Translations under genes and position numbers: made by a program
Source: Belliella alkalica
Lineage (GTDB): Bacteria; Bacteroidota; Bacteroidia; Cytophagales; Cyclobacteriaceae
Reading direction: 5' to 3'
Length of the DNA stretch: 64,000 nucleotides
NCBI RefSeq assembly: GCF_022549785.1
Contig: NZ_JAKZGO010000001.1
Span: 1 to 64,000, forward strand
The notes under the pieces: generated by a model
What the model was told of the DNA's origin: nothing
What the model saw: the letters and a program-made list of their open reading frames with translations, nothing else
Databases searched by the model: none
Shown: one piece after another, positions 28,104 to 35,158 of the stretch
How the letters are laid out: the number at the start of each line of letters is the position of its first letter
Position numbering within the stretch: position 1 is the first letter of the stretch

Positions 28104-28161
28104 TATCAAAGCTCTGCAAAAAGGTAATATCAAAGCTCTGCAAAATCGCAGGGCTTTTTTT
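28099..28161 (+). terminator. Tandem 24-bp repeat fused to an intrinsic terminator
   Basis: GGTAATATCAAAGCTCTGCAAAAA occurs twice in tandem (28099-28122, then 28123-28146 with one change), starting at the last codon of the immunity-like gene. The second copy supplies AGCTCTGC (28134-28141), which pairs with GCAGGGCT (28148-28155) before a run of T. The first copy offers an alternative 5' arm. Confidence 0.75.
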
Positions 28162-28564
28162 CTGTCCTGTTCTGCTCCGCAGAACCAAAAAAGAGGGGCA
28201 AAAAATGGGGTGCTGAAAGCACGATTAAATTATAATTGCTTCGCAAAATTTGTCTTTATCCGTTCAAATCGTCCTTTTCCGTCCTCAAAAATAGGTCGAA
28301 ACAAAAAAGTTATCAACATTATACATAATCGCTTAAAACCCTTGCCCTGCCTACCGTTCATCACTTTTTTTCCTTCTTTTTTCCTTGCCCCAATCCATGC
28401 CGTTTTTAGCCTGTTTTAAGGGAGTCGAAAAACGAGAAAAAAGCCCCCGAATTTGAGCGGAAAACAGAGCCAAAACAACCCCTTTAACCCACATTGCAGG
28501 TTTTAGTCGAAAAACATAAAAATTCAGTTTATTTGAATCCGTCCGAGCAACCCCATACTAAAAA
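28162..28564. other. Non-coding tail of the RHS locus
   Basis: About 400 bp with no supported gene. It is C-rich on the plus strand relative to its surroundings. The short plus-strand frames are low-complexity and lack family features. It may be remnant sequence from earlier RHS C-terminal cassettes, but I see no recognisable fragment. Confidence 0.35.
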
Positions 28565-29226
28565 TGACCAAAAAAGAGAGGTTATATCAACCCCTCGTCT
28601 GCAAATGAATAGTAACTTTCCTCTGTCAGGATTATATGGTCCAACACGGTTATATCAAAGATTTTGCAGGCCTCTTTGATTTTTGCTGTTAACCTTTTAT
28701 CCTGGTCTGAGCTTTTCAAATTTCCACTTGGATGGTTATGTGCTAGAATTATTCCCATCGCTACACCTTTAATCGCAGTTGCCATCAAAAGTTTTAAATC
28801 TACAGTAACACAGGTTGTACCACCTTTTGCAATGTTACAAATCCCGATCACTTTGTTACACCTGCTTAAAAGCATCACCTTAAATTCTTCTATAAACCCA
28901 AGATTATCTTCATCCCAGTTTTCCCTTAATAGCTTACTGGCATCTTCTGAACTATTGATCCTAGGTCTCAAAGAAGGTTTTACCATGTGGCTGTAAGACA
29001 GTTTGATTTCTGCCACTTGATTGTCTTGAAAATTTCTGATTTCCGTTTCCATAACATGTTCATTTAAGTTTTTGAATTTGATTATGGTGCGGCATCAGCC
29101 TTTTTGCCAATCAAGACCAAGAGGCAAAGGAATAAATGAAGGCCTAGGAGGGAGGGCATGTGTTTATGCCGGAAGCTCTTGGGCGCTACAGCAGGCAAAA
29201 GGCTAAATTTGTACTGTAATGGAATT
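28565..29226 (-). repeat. Inverted repeat, right arm (RadC gene plus leader)
   Basis: Inverted counterpart of 16368-17025. Both arms keep the leader, the coding region, and the stop-codon hairpin. Differences are scattered substitutions in the coding part and a short divergent patch in the leader near 29140-29160. Confidence 0.8.
28582..29052 (-). CDS. RadC-family JAB domain protein (copy 2)
   Basis: A 156-residue JAB-only RadC relative, the paralog of the protein encoded at 16539-17009, with most residues identical. The metal motif is intact (AHNHPSGNLKSSDQD). Substitutions are mostly conservative, so both copies look functional. It lies between the RHS locus and the integrative element and points toward the RHS locus, opposite to copy 1. 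Confidence 0.85.
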   Translation of the reverse strand: METEIRNFQDNQVAEIKLSYSHMVKPSLRPRINSSEDASKLLRENWDEDNLGFIEEFKVMLLSRCNKVIGICNIAKGGTTCVTVDLKLLMATAIKGVAMGIILAHNHPSGNLKSSDQDKRLTAKIKEACKIFDITVLDHIILTEESYYSFADEGLI

Positions 29227-29768
29227 CTATTTAAACCTATTGCTTTAAAATCATCACGATTGAACGCTGGTCAATAATCGATATCCTATTGAATTAAGAC
29301 AGAAAGTTTGTCAAAATTTTAAAATGTATGGACTGAAATCTTTTGGTATTTCTAAGAGATTTCCTTTTTAAAAGGGATTACACAATTTGCTTAGATTGAA
29401 AAGAATGTTTCAATAGATAAAATTGGTTGAATCAATTTATGCTGTCAATACCTGATTAACATTCCAAATCTATCATAAAGTGAATAGTTTTTTTTTTTTT
29501 TTGAATATCGGTCAATTAATATAATGTGAGCTAAGTATGATACTTTTTATAGTTCAAATCACAGATACATCGAGGTTAATTTATTGAATTACAAATATTA
29601 AAAAGAATTCAGTCTATCAGTCTGAATTTAGTTTTAACGTCAAAACTTAACTTTGAACTATGGTCAATTATTGTATTCTTAAACTTTCAGAGATATTTTA
29701 TCTTTAAATACATCTAGTTAAGCTTATAATAAAAAGTGATTTATATGACGGAATAAGGCCTGATAAAA
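29227..29768. other. Non-coding AT-rich gap containing the left att candidate
   Basis: About 540 bp of AT-rich sequence with no gene. It contains one copy of the 15-bp direct repeat (29447-29461) that marks the left end of the mobile element, and a run of T at 29488-29502. Confidence 0.5.
29447..29461. repeat. Candidate attachment site, left
   Basis: AATACCTGATTAACA, identical to 35106-35120 in the same orientation. The flanking bases differ on both sides (C/A before, T/G after), so the match ends sharply at 15 bp. Confidence 0.6.
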
Positions 29769-30950
29769 TTATCTTATCCGTCTTTTCTTTTTCTTCTTTT
29801 TTCTTCTCATTTGAGAATTATCCTCTAAATTCCCATTAGACTGAATAGGAGCAAGAATATGACTAAGACTAGCAATGGCATCGATAGCACTAGAAAGGCT
29901 ATCCTTACTACTTTTATCATCAGAGAATGGGATTCTTTCAACCCATTCAGTCCTTTGATCAGTTGGTTTATTCTGGGATCTGAATCCTGTTGATTCATTT
30001 GAATGCTGATGATTTGATTGTGCAAGGTCTTTTGACTCTTTAATAGCTCCACTTGATTTTTCAAAAGTTCTTGTATTCCTTGAACTAGTTCCTGAAATTC
30101 CATTCTGGACTTTTGGTTCTCCTGATGTAGGGTATCTTGATTTTGTTCGCTGATTTGCCTTGCTAATTTCCTTGCTGTCTCTAATTTGCTCATAGTTTAG
30201 TGTTTTTGATACGTTTCCCCATTTGAATTTATTTCCCAGCGCTTGTCCCTTTGCTGTAAAGCCATCAAACACATAGGATATCCCAGATACCCTTCCTGTA
30301 CTCGCTTGGTTGAACAAGACGTTTATACCATTTTTTTCCAAAAGCCTGATAAATGAATGGAGCTCTTTAGTTTGGTTTAATGCTTCACTTACCCTTTCCT
30401 GGAGAATCATTCTTTTTGATGGTTCTCCAGTTCTCAGAACCATTTCAATTTCATCCTTATTTGGAGCTTTAGAATGAGCTTCCTTACTGTTTCGTACTTC
30501 CTGTAAACCATATTTCTTTTCAAGCTCCCTGATCAACTTTTCACTTCTTTTGAAGTTATTGCTATCTGAGACTACTTTACCATCAAATCGATTTCTAAGA
30601 GCCAAAACATGGCAATGTGGATGCTCAGTATCATGATGCCGGAAAATGAAATAGGCATTATTGTCAAAGCCCATTTTATTCAGATATTCTTCAGCTATTG
30701 CCTGCATTTTTTCATTGGATAGAATTTCTTCCTTTCCAAAGTTTAAGCTTGTGTGATAAGTATTTCTGGTCAATCTTGGATTAAGGCTCTTCATCAAATC
30801 CAATTCCTTTTTAACTATCTCTCTTTCAGTACTGCTAAAGTTAGTGGATAGAAGCTCAGCTCTTTTAGTCGTATCCTTTTCATGGAGCTTCTTGTAATTG
30901 TATTCGTATGCTCCCATAAATGATTTCCCTATGGCTTGCTTAGCGATCAT
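29769..30950 (-). CDS. Relaxase/mobilization nuclease (MOBP-like)
   Basis: A 393-residue protein. The N-terminal ~200 residues are the relaxase domain: a histidine-rich metal site H105-H-D107-T-E-H110-P-H112-C-H114, and an N-terminal tyrosine region (Y15, Y17, Y19) likely to supply the nicking tyrosine. It nicks oriT and pilots the strand into the recipient. The C-terminal third (after ~255) is Ser/Asn/Lys-rich and looks disordered, ending in a run of basic residues. That part overlaps a second reading frame (29825-30193). The start overlaps the mobC stop by 11 bp, indicating coupling. Confidence 0.88.
   Translation of the reverse strand: MIAKQAIGKSFMGAYEYNYKKLHEKDTTKRAELLSTNFSSTEREIVKKELDLMKSLNPRLTRNTYHTSLNFGKEEILSNEKMQAIAEEYLNKMGFDNNAYFIFRHHDTEHPHCHVLALRNRFDGKVVSDSNNFKRSEKLIRELEKKYGLQEVRNSKEAHSKAPNKDEIEMVLRTGEPSKRMILQERVSEALNQTKELHSFIRLLEKNGINVLFNQASTGRVSGISYVFDGFTAKGQALGNKFKWGNVSKTLNYEQIRDSKEISKANQRTKSRYPTSGEPKVQNGISGTSSRNTRTFEKSSGAIKESKDLAQSNHQHSNESTGFRSQNKPTDQRTEWVERIPFSDDKSSKDSLSSAIDAIASLSHILAPIQSNGNLEDNSQMRRKKKKKKRRIR
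29825..30193 (-). CDS. Nested coiled-coil membrane protein inside the relaxase gene
   Basis: A 122-residue frame entirely inside the relaxase gene in another phase, covering relaxase residues ~253-375. The predicted protein is well formed: helical, Gln/Glu/Leu-rich with heptad-like spacing (residues ~1-88), then one strong transmembrane segment (VVRIAFLVLSMPLLVLVIFLLLFSLMG). It starts with ATG at 30193; no strong Shine-Dalgarno site is seen. ColE1-type plasmids carry mbeB and mbeD nested in mbeA, and R1162 has mobB within mobA, so a nested mobilization gene has precedent. The overlapping relaxase region is low complexity, consistent with constraint lying in this frame. Confidence 0.6.
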   Translation of the reverse strand: MSKLETARKLARQISEQNQDTLHQENQKSRMEFQELVQGIQELLKNQVELLKSQKTLHNQIISIQMNQQDSDPRINQLIKGLNGLKESHSLMIKVVRIAFLVLSMPLLVLVIFLLLFSLMGI

Positions 30951-31284
30951 TTATCAAATGTTTTATGATGTAATCCAATTTATCCGAAAGGCTGGCTAAA
31001 GCTTTCAACCGTTCAAGGGGAACCTCAAGCTTTGAATTATATTGTTTGGCTATCTGATTGATATTGTTGCCGATCCTCTTTAATTCAACATAGGTTTGCA
31101 AATCCAACCTTGGTACTTTTGCTTTTGGAATCTTATTCTTGAAAACACAGGAACGAATAACATCAGCTGCAGGTAAATTGGACAGTTCACATAAACTGGC
31201 CAATTGTCTTACTTCTTCATCATTCATCCTAAAACTGAATCTGGTTGATCTTTTTTCTCCGATTTGTTTCTTAGGTCGTGCCAT
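30940..31284 (-). CDS. mobC: MobC-like relaxosome accessory protein
   Basis: A 114-residue basic protein. The N-terminal part resembles a ribbon-helix-helix DNA-binding domain (RSTRFSFRMNDEEVRQL), followed by the MobC segment with R-I-G-N-N-I-N-Q-I-A (about residues 79-88). MobC proteins bind oriT and help the relaxase open the nick region. It overlaps the relaxase gene start and lies 44 bp from the first base of the long hairpin proposed as oriT. Confidence 0.85.
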   Translation of the reverse strand: MARPKKQIGEKRSTRFSFRMNDEEVRQLASLCELSNLPAADVIRSCVFKNKIPKAKVPRLDLQTYVELKRIGNNINQIAKQYNSKLEVPLERLKALASLSDKLDYIIKHLINDR

Positions 31285-31327
31285 CTTTTTTCAAATGAAC
31301 AAAGTGAATTTTCAAAATCTGACCGAA

Positions 31328-31371
31328 GCGAAGCAAGCGTTTCCGTCGGACGGAAACATGGCTTGCTTCGC
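31328..31371. other. Candidate oriT hairpin
   Basis: GCGAAGCAAGC (31328-31338) pairs with GCTTGCTTCGC (31361-31371), and inside it GTTTCCGTC (31339-31347) pairs with GACGGAAAC (31349-31357) around a single G; only ATG (31358-31360) is unpaired. It lies in the 96-bp gap upstream of mobC, the usual place for oriT in mobilizable elements. No T run follows, so it is not an ordinary terminator. Confidence 0.5.
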
Positions 31372-31380
31372 AAAGCGATC

Positions 31381-32259
31381 CTATCTACGTAGCCCCGGCT
31401 TCCTCTCTTTGACAAGCTTTTCGTTGAGATCCTTATGAGGAGTATAAAGCTTACTTTTATCTATACAATTGCAATTGGTTTCCATAATCCTTTTAGTCGC
31501 TTTCATACCTGCGACATCCCTGTCAAGGTATAGATTAACTGTCCCAAAATCCTTTATGATTGGGAGTGCTTCTTTAATATTTGATAAGGAATTGAGTACT
31601 ATAAATGATTGAGCTTTTTCATAAGTCTTGTTTAGCTGTACATAACTCATCAGGTCAAATATTCCTTCAAAAACAGAAAGTGTTGCTACATTTTTTTCAT
31701 TTAATCCTTTGTAAAAACTTATGCCCTGGCCTGAGCAACCTTTCCAATATTTGTTTCGGATTGACCATCCATTAGTGTTTTCATTTCCTACACCATAATA
31801 GTTTTTGTCATTAATTTCAAAATAGACTTCCTTGCAGAAATGCGAGGCCGTGGAAGGTGAAATTTTTCTTGAGATTAGATAGTCAGAAATAAACTTGTTG
31901 GTACCAATCGGTTTGGTGCTTGTTACAATTATTTTCGGTTTAATGTTTTCTTCATGAAGGGGAGTATGCTGGTGAGATGAAAATGACCCAAGGTTCAAAT
32001 CAGAAAGATGGGAGAGGGCATCTTCTACAGCAAAGCCTGGATTCAATTTTAGTATAAGGTCTACCAGTGTCCCGCCTGAATGGCTGTCTCCGAAATCGAT
32101 CCATAAATTAAGTTTATGGTCAACTTTAAAGGAAGCTGTTCTCTCTTCGCGAAAAGGAGATAGGTAAAATGAGTAATAACTTAAGTTTCTTTTGGGATAG
32201 ATTCCAATTGAAGCAAGGTATTCTGAAATACTGATATTATTGGCTTGCAAACAGTTCAT
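31381..32259 (-). CDS. Toprim/degenerate CHC2 primase-like protein
   Basis: A 292-residue protein with the layout of short Bacteroidota mobile-element primases. The N-terminal ~90 residues match the CHC2 zinc-finger fold (SPFREERTASFKVD, then F-G-D-S-H-S-G-G) but the zinc-binding cysteines are missing. The toprim domain (about 190-260) keeps the glutamate (V-F-E-G) and the D-x-D pair (LYLDRDVAG). It probably acts in replication of transferred or excised DNA. It lies upstream of mobC in the element. Confidence 0.8.
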   Translation of the reverse strand: MNCLQANNISISEYLASIGIYPKRNLSYYSFYLSPFREERTASFKVDHKLNLWIDFGDSHSGGTLVDLILKLNPGFAVEDALSHLSDLNLGSFSSHQHTPLHEENIKPKIIVTSTKPIGTNKFISDYLISRKISPSTASHFCKEVYFEINDKNYYGVGNENTNGWSIRNKYWKGCSGQGISFYKGLNEKNVATLSVFEGIFDLMSYVQLNKTYEKAQSFIVLNSLSNIKEALPIIKDFGTVNLYLDRDVAGMKATKRIMETNCNCIDKSKLYTPHKDLNEKLVKERKPGLRR

Positions 32260-32546
32260 GTGAATGATGATTTATCTAAACTAAATTGGGTTACAGTTTC
32301 GCTACTTGTTTTTTTTTGACTTAATAATGGGCTAATTAGATCAAATATTTATACTAAAATAAATCAGAGTTAATTCTCGATTAAATACTGGTTTGAAAGT
32401 ATTGCCGATTTTGTAATTGGTTAAAGTAAATTTTCTATAATGATTATAATCAATTCTATTTCAATACACTATAATATATTAAAGACCATTATTTCAAGTC
32501 CTTTTTAAACTTTAATGATTGTCTATTAAATGAAATTTTCAGCTTT
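32260..32546. other. Non-coding AT-rich gap in the element
   Basis: 287 bp without a gene between the primase-like gene and the terminator of the HTH gene. It probably holds the promoter of the primase-mobC-relaxase operon, but I cannot point to a clear consensus. Confidence 0.4.
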
Positions 32547-32585
32547 AAAAACCTGAATTTGACCAATGGTCAAGTTCAGGTTTTT
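32547..32585. terminator. Strong intrinsic terminator
   Basis: AAAAACCTGAA and TTCAGGTTTTT pair, with TGACCA/TGGTCA extending the stem inside. It is symmetric with T runs on both strands. It lies 27 bp after the stop of the HTH gene. Confidence 0.85.
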
Positions 32586-32611
32586 AGATATTTTTAGATC
32601 TACGATGTCTA

Positions 32612-32932
32612 TTAGAATTTCTCCTTATTTTTCCTTTTAAAGGAAAATGCTTCTTGTTTGATCTCGGCTTGTGTTTTATGGGAATTTTGAAGAAGCCAGT
32701 TATCAATTTTTTTACGTTCAAAAAATAAAACCTTACCATTTGGCTTTGAGTAGGGGATCTTTCGCTGATGCACGAGCTTATAGATAAAGGACTTTTTGAA
32801 ACCAGTGTATTCGCAAAGTTCCTCCACATTTAAAATGTTTTTCAGTCCAAAAATGAATTTTTCAATACGATTGAGTTTGTTTAAGATTAATTCGTTTTCC
32901 ATTGCTGTCATTTGTTTTGGTACATGCAGCAA
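32612..32932 (-). CDS. Excisionase-like helix-turn-helix protein
   Basis: A 106-residue protein with a MerR/excisionase-type HTH_17 domain (about residues 34-82: VEELCEYTGFKKSFIYKLVHQRKIPYSKPNGKVLFFERKKID, given here as landmarks VEELCEYTG and KIPYSKPNG). Such proteins accompany tyrosine integrases and direct excision or control transfer genes. The N-terminal helix (12-30) is specific to the Bacteroidota group. A basic tail follows. Confidence 0.8.
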   Translation of the reverse strand: MLHVPKQMTAMENELILNKLNRIEKFIFGLKNILNVEELCEYTGFKKSFIYKLVHQRKIPYSKPNGKVLFFERKKIDNWLLQNSHKTQAEIKQEAFSFKRKNKEKF

Positions 32933-32981
32933 AAGAATAAAAAGGTTAATAAAAAGTTTGAAAAGGTTAAGTTCTATTAAC

Positions 32982-33836
32982 TTATTTATCTGAAATCTTA
33001 ACCAATTTATTAAAAATTAAATCCAGTTCATCCTTTCTTTTAGGTTCATTGGTAGCTTTTGATTTTGAAGCTCTTATTGATTCTTCTGTGGGCTGTTTAT
33101 TTCTTCGGTCATGAAAAAAGATTTTCAGATATCCCCTTAAATCCAAACCACTAATGTTTTCCTTTAAGCAATCAAAAAAATAATGAGTTTGGATATTGTC
33201 CATTTTCATTTTAAATAATGGCACCTCCGGATAATATCCATTTTTGAATACCAGAATAAATTTTTGGCGATCATTTCTTCTAATCGCATCATCTAAATAC
33301 TCCAAAAAGCCACATCTTATTAGGCTGTCAAAAATACTACCCAACGAATCATCATTAATTAGGGATTTGAATTCATATCCTCTTTTTGCCACAATCTCTC
33401 TTGCAAATGGAATAAATCTACTTTCAAAATCATTCTTCCAGGTTAAATCGAGAAATACTAATCCGATAATATAAAGGGTAATGAAAAGACTATTTAATAG
33501 GATATCATTCAAGAACCTTCCAGTAGATGGTGCTTTTAAAATGATATAAATACATAAGACCATAACAGGAAGAAAAATAGAATAAAAAAATAGCCTAGGC
33601 TTTTCTACTTTCTTTCTTAAGCCAACCACATTTTTATCAAACATATATGCAGCATACCAATTAGGATATCTTCTAACCAACTTCCATGTGTAAAATAGGA
33701 GTAAGCTAATCATACAAATTCCAGTAACCCATTCGAAATGAAGGGAACTGGAATTCATAAACAAATACGTATAGATCGTTACCGCAAGAAAAATCAAGGC
33801 AGCAAAAACAATAATCTTTAAATTTGATCCCCGCAT
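32982..33836 (-). CDS. Membrane protein of unknown function (element cargo)
   Basis: A 284-residue protein with four predicted transmembrane segments in the first half (about 8-26, 36-52, 85-101, 116-130) and a soluble C-terminal half. The soluble part has an FDSLIRCGFLEYLD helix region and ends in a lysine-rich tail. I do not recognise the family. It is 8 bp downstream of the integrase gene stop, so it is probably cotranscribed with it. As a cargo gene it could be a defence or regulatory factor; nothing in the sequence settles this. Confidence 0.5.
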   Translation of the reverse strand: MRGSNLKIIVFAALIFLAVTIYTYLFMNSSSLHFEWVTGICMISLLLFYTWKLVRRYPNWYAAYMFDKNVVGLRKKVEKPRLFFYSIFLPVMVLCIYIILKAPSTGRFLNDILLNSLFITLYIIGLVFLDLTWKNDFESRFIPFAREIVAKRGYEFKSLINDDSLGSIFDSLIRCGFLEYLDDAIRRNDRQKFILVFKNGYYPEVPLFKMKMDNIQTHYFFDCLKENISGLDLRGYLKIFFHDRRNKQPTEESIRASKSKATNEPKRKDELDLIFNKLVKISDK

Positions 33837-33844
33837 AATTCAAG

Positions 33845-34981
33845 TTAAAATTCAACATTAAGAACAGGTATGATATTGGCAGATTCTTTCATTTTTTCAT
33901 CGACGATCTTGGCATAAATTGCAGTTGTCCTAATCTCTTTATGGCCTAATCTTTTCTGCACTGTAAATAGGTCTGCACCATTTTCCAACAAAAGTACGGC
34001 ATTTGTGTGCCTTGCGCTGTGAAATGTAATGTGTTTGGATATTCCAGCCCTGTTACACCACCTTACAATTTCATTGTTAAAAACAGCACCATACTTTAGA
34101 CCTAAAAACACTCTTTCCTGTGGTAGTTGACGTTCTCCCAATAAATCCCTTGCCTGTTTGGATATATAGAGGTATTCCATTGCAGCTGTTTTTTTCTGTC
34201 GAAAATTTACCCTGAAGATATTGTTATCCTCATCCCGAACCTTGGACCAGGTAAGACTATTGACATCTGACCACCTTAGTCCAGTCAGGCATGAAAATAA
34301 AAATGCTCTTTTAAGAACTTTATATTTACACGGCGTAATAGTGAGAGATTGAAGTTCAGAAAAAGTCAAATACTCTCTTTGGCTTTCAGCTTGTTCAAAA
34401 GATTTAACTCTGCCAGCGTAGTTGATATTTAAGTAGCCTTCTTCAAATGCACTTCTCAAGCAAGCCTTGAATTTATTGAAATAGGAGTATTTGGAATTTA
34501 AGGAAAGGGGAAGATCACTTTTTGTATAGGCTACTTGTTCAAAATATAGTCTTACCTTTTTGGTAAAGATATCATCGACTTCCTCAAAGATTAGACCTGG
34601 GCTGACGCAGTTTTTCAGATGAGCAAATGTAGAAGTCCAGACTCCATAATTTTTCTCTGAATTAGATTTTTCTTCCATCTTCTCTTTAAAATAATCAAGA
34701 AAAGGCCTTTTGAGTTTAGACATATTCTTGACCTCAAATTTTCCTTGAATGTAGTCGCTTTTTCTGATGGACAAGACGTTTTCTGCCAATTGGAGATTTT
34801 CCTTGTTCTCTTTCCTTTCACCAGCAGAGCTTGGACTACCATGAAGAATAAGTTTCAAGAATTCAAAATCTCTTAAGTGAGTTCTCTTTCCGTTTTCATC
34901 AGTTGTGGATCCTTTATAGTATTCTATATAAAGACTTAGGTCACCATTCTTTAATTTTTTCTTTTTTAATGTGATTTTCAT
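33845..34981 (-). CDS. Tyrosine site-specific integrase
   Basis: A 378-residue integrase of the Bacteroidota type. An arm-type DNA-binding segment (~1-80) and a SAM-like core-binding domain (~90-195) precede the catalytic domain. Catalytic residues are visible: R236 (TGLRWSD), H321 and R324 (HSARH), H347 (GHKE), and the nucleophile Y356. It should catalyse integration and excision between the 15-bp repeats at 29447 and 35106. Its gene starts 125 bp from the right repeat. Confidence 0.93.
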   Translation of the reverse strand: MKITLKKKKLKNGDLSLYIEYYKGSTTDENGKRTHLRDFEFLKLILHGSPSSAGERKENKENLQLAENVLSIRKSDYIQGKFEVKNMSKLKRPFLDYFKEKMEEKSNSEKNYGVWTSTFAHLKNCVSPGLIFEEVDDIFTKKVRLYFEQVAYTKSDLPLSLNSKYSYFNKFKACLRSAFEEGYLNINYAGRVKSFEQAESQREYLTFSELQSLTITPCKYKVLKRAFLFSCLTGLRWSDVNSLTWSKVRDEDNNIFRVNFRQKKTAAMEYLYISKQARDLLGERQLPQERVFLGLKYGAVFNNEIVRWCNRAGISKHITFHSARHTNAVLLLENGADLFTVQKRLGHKEIRTTAIYAKIVDEKMKESANIIPVLNVEF

Positions 34982-35000
34982 TTTTCCTTTATCGCTTAAT

Positions 35001-35051
35001 AGTTGTACATCTGTACAACTCTGACAAAATTCAGTGTACTTGAGTTGTACA
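35001..35051. promoter_or_regulatory. Palindrome plus direct copy near the integrase start
   Basis: AGTTGTACATCTGTACAACT (35001-35020) is a near-perfect palindrome, and its half-site AGTTGTACA recurs at 35043-35051. Lying between the integrase start and the right att candidate, these may be arm-type integrase sites or an operator for the int promoter. Confidence 0.45.
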
Positions 35052-35105
35052 ATCTTGTCACTAATGTAGCATAAACGAAAATTAAAGTCAAGAAAAAAAT
35101 TTATA

Positions 35106-35120
35106 AATACCTGATTAACA
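35106..35120. repeat. Candidate attachment site, right
   Basis: AATACCTGATTAACA, identical to 29447-29461. It lies 39 bp downstream of the mnmE stop codon. Confidence 0.6.
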
Positions 35121-35158
35121 GACTAAAGTAAAGTATAGGAAAGTAAAGAAAAGGACAT

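Larger units (their letters stand above)
29447..35120 (-). mobile_element. Integrative mobilizable element
   Basis: About 5.7 kb between exact 15-bp direct repeats. In order from the right: tyrosine integrase, membrane protein, excisionase-like HTH protein, toprim primase-like protein, MobC, MOBP-like relaxase with a nested gene. All genes are on the minus strand, and the integrase lies next to one end, as in mobilizable Bacteroidota elements. There are no T4SS or coupling-protein genes, so transfer would need a helper. It is inserted downstream of mnmE without disrupting it. Confidence 0.75.

Noticed and set aside
28210-28679. Short plus-strand frames after the RHS locus
   Set aside because: Low-complexity products, and one overlaps the second radC copy in antisense.
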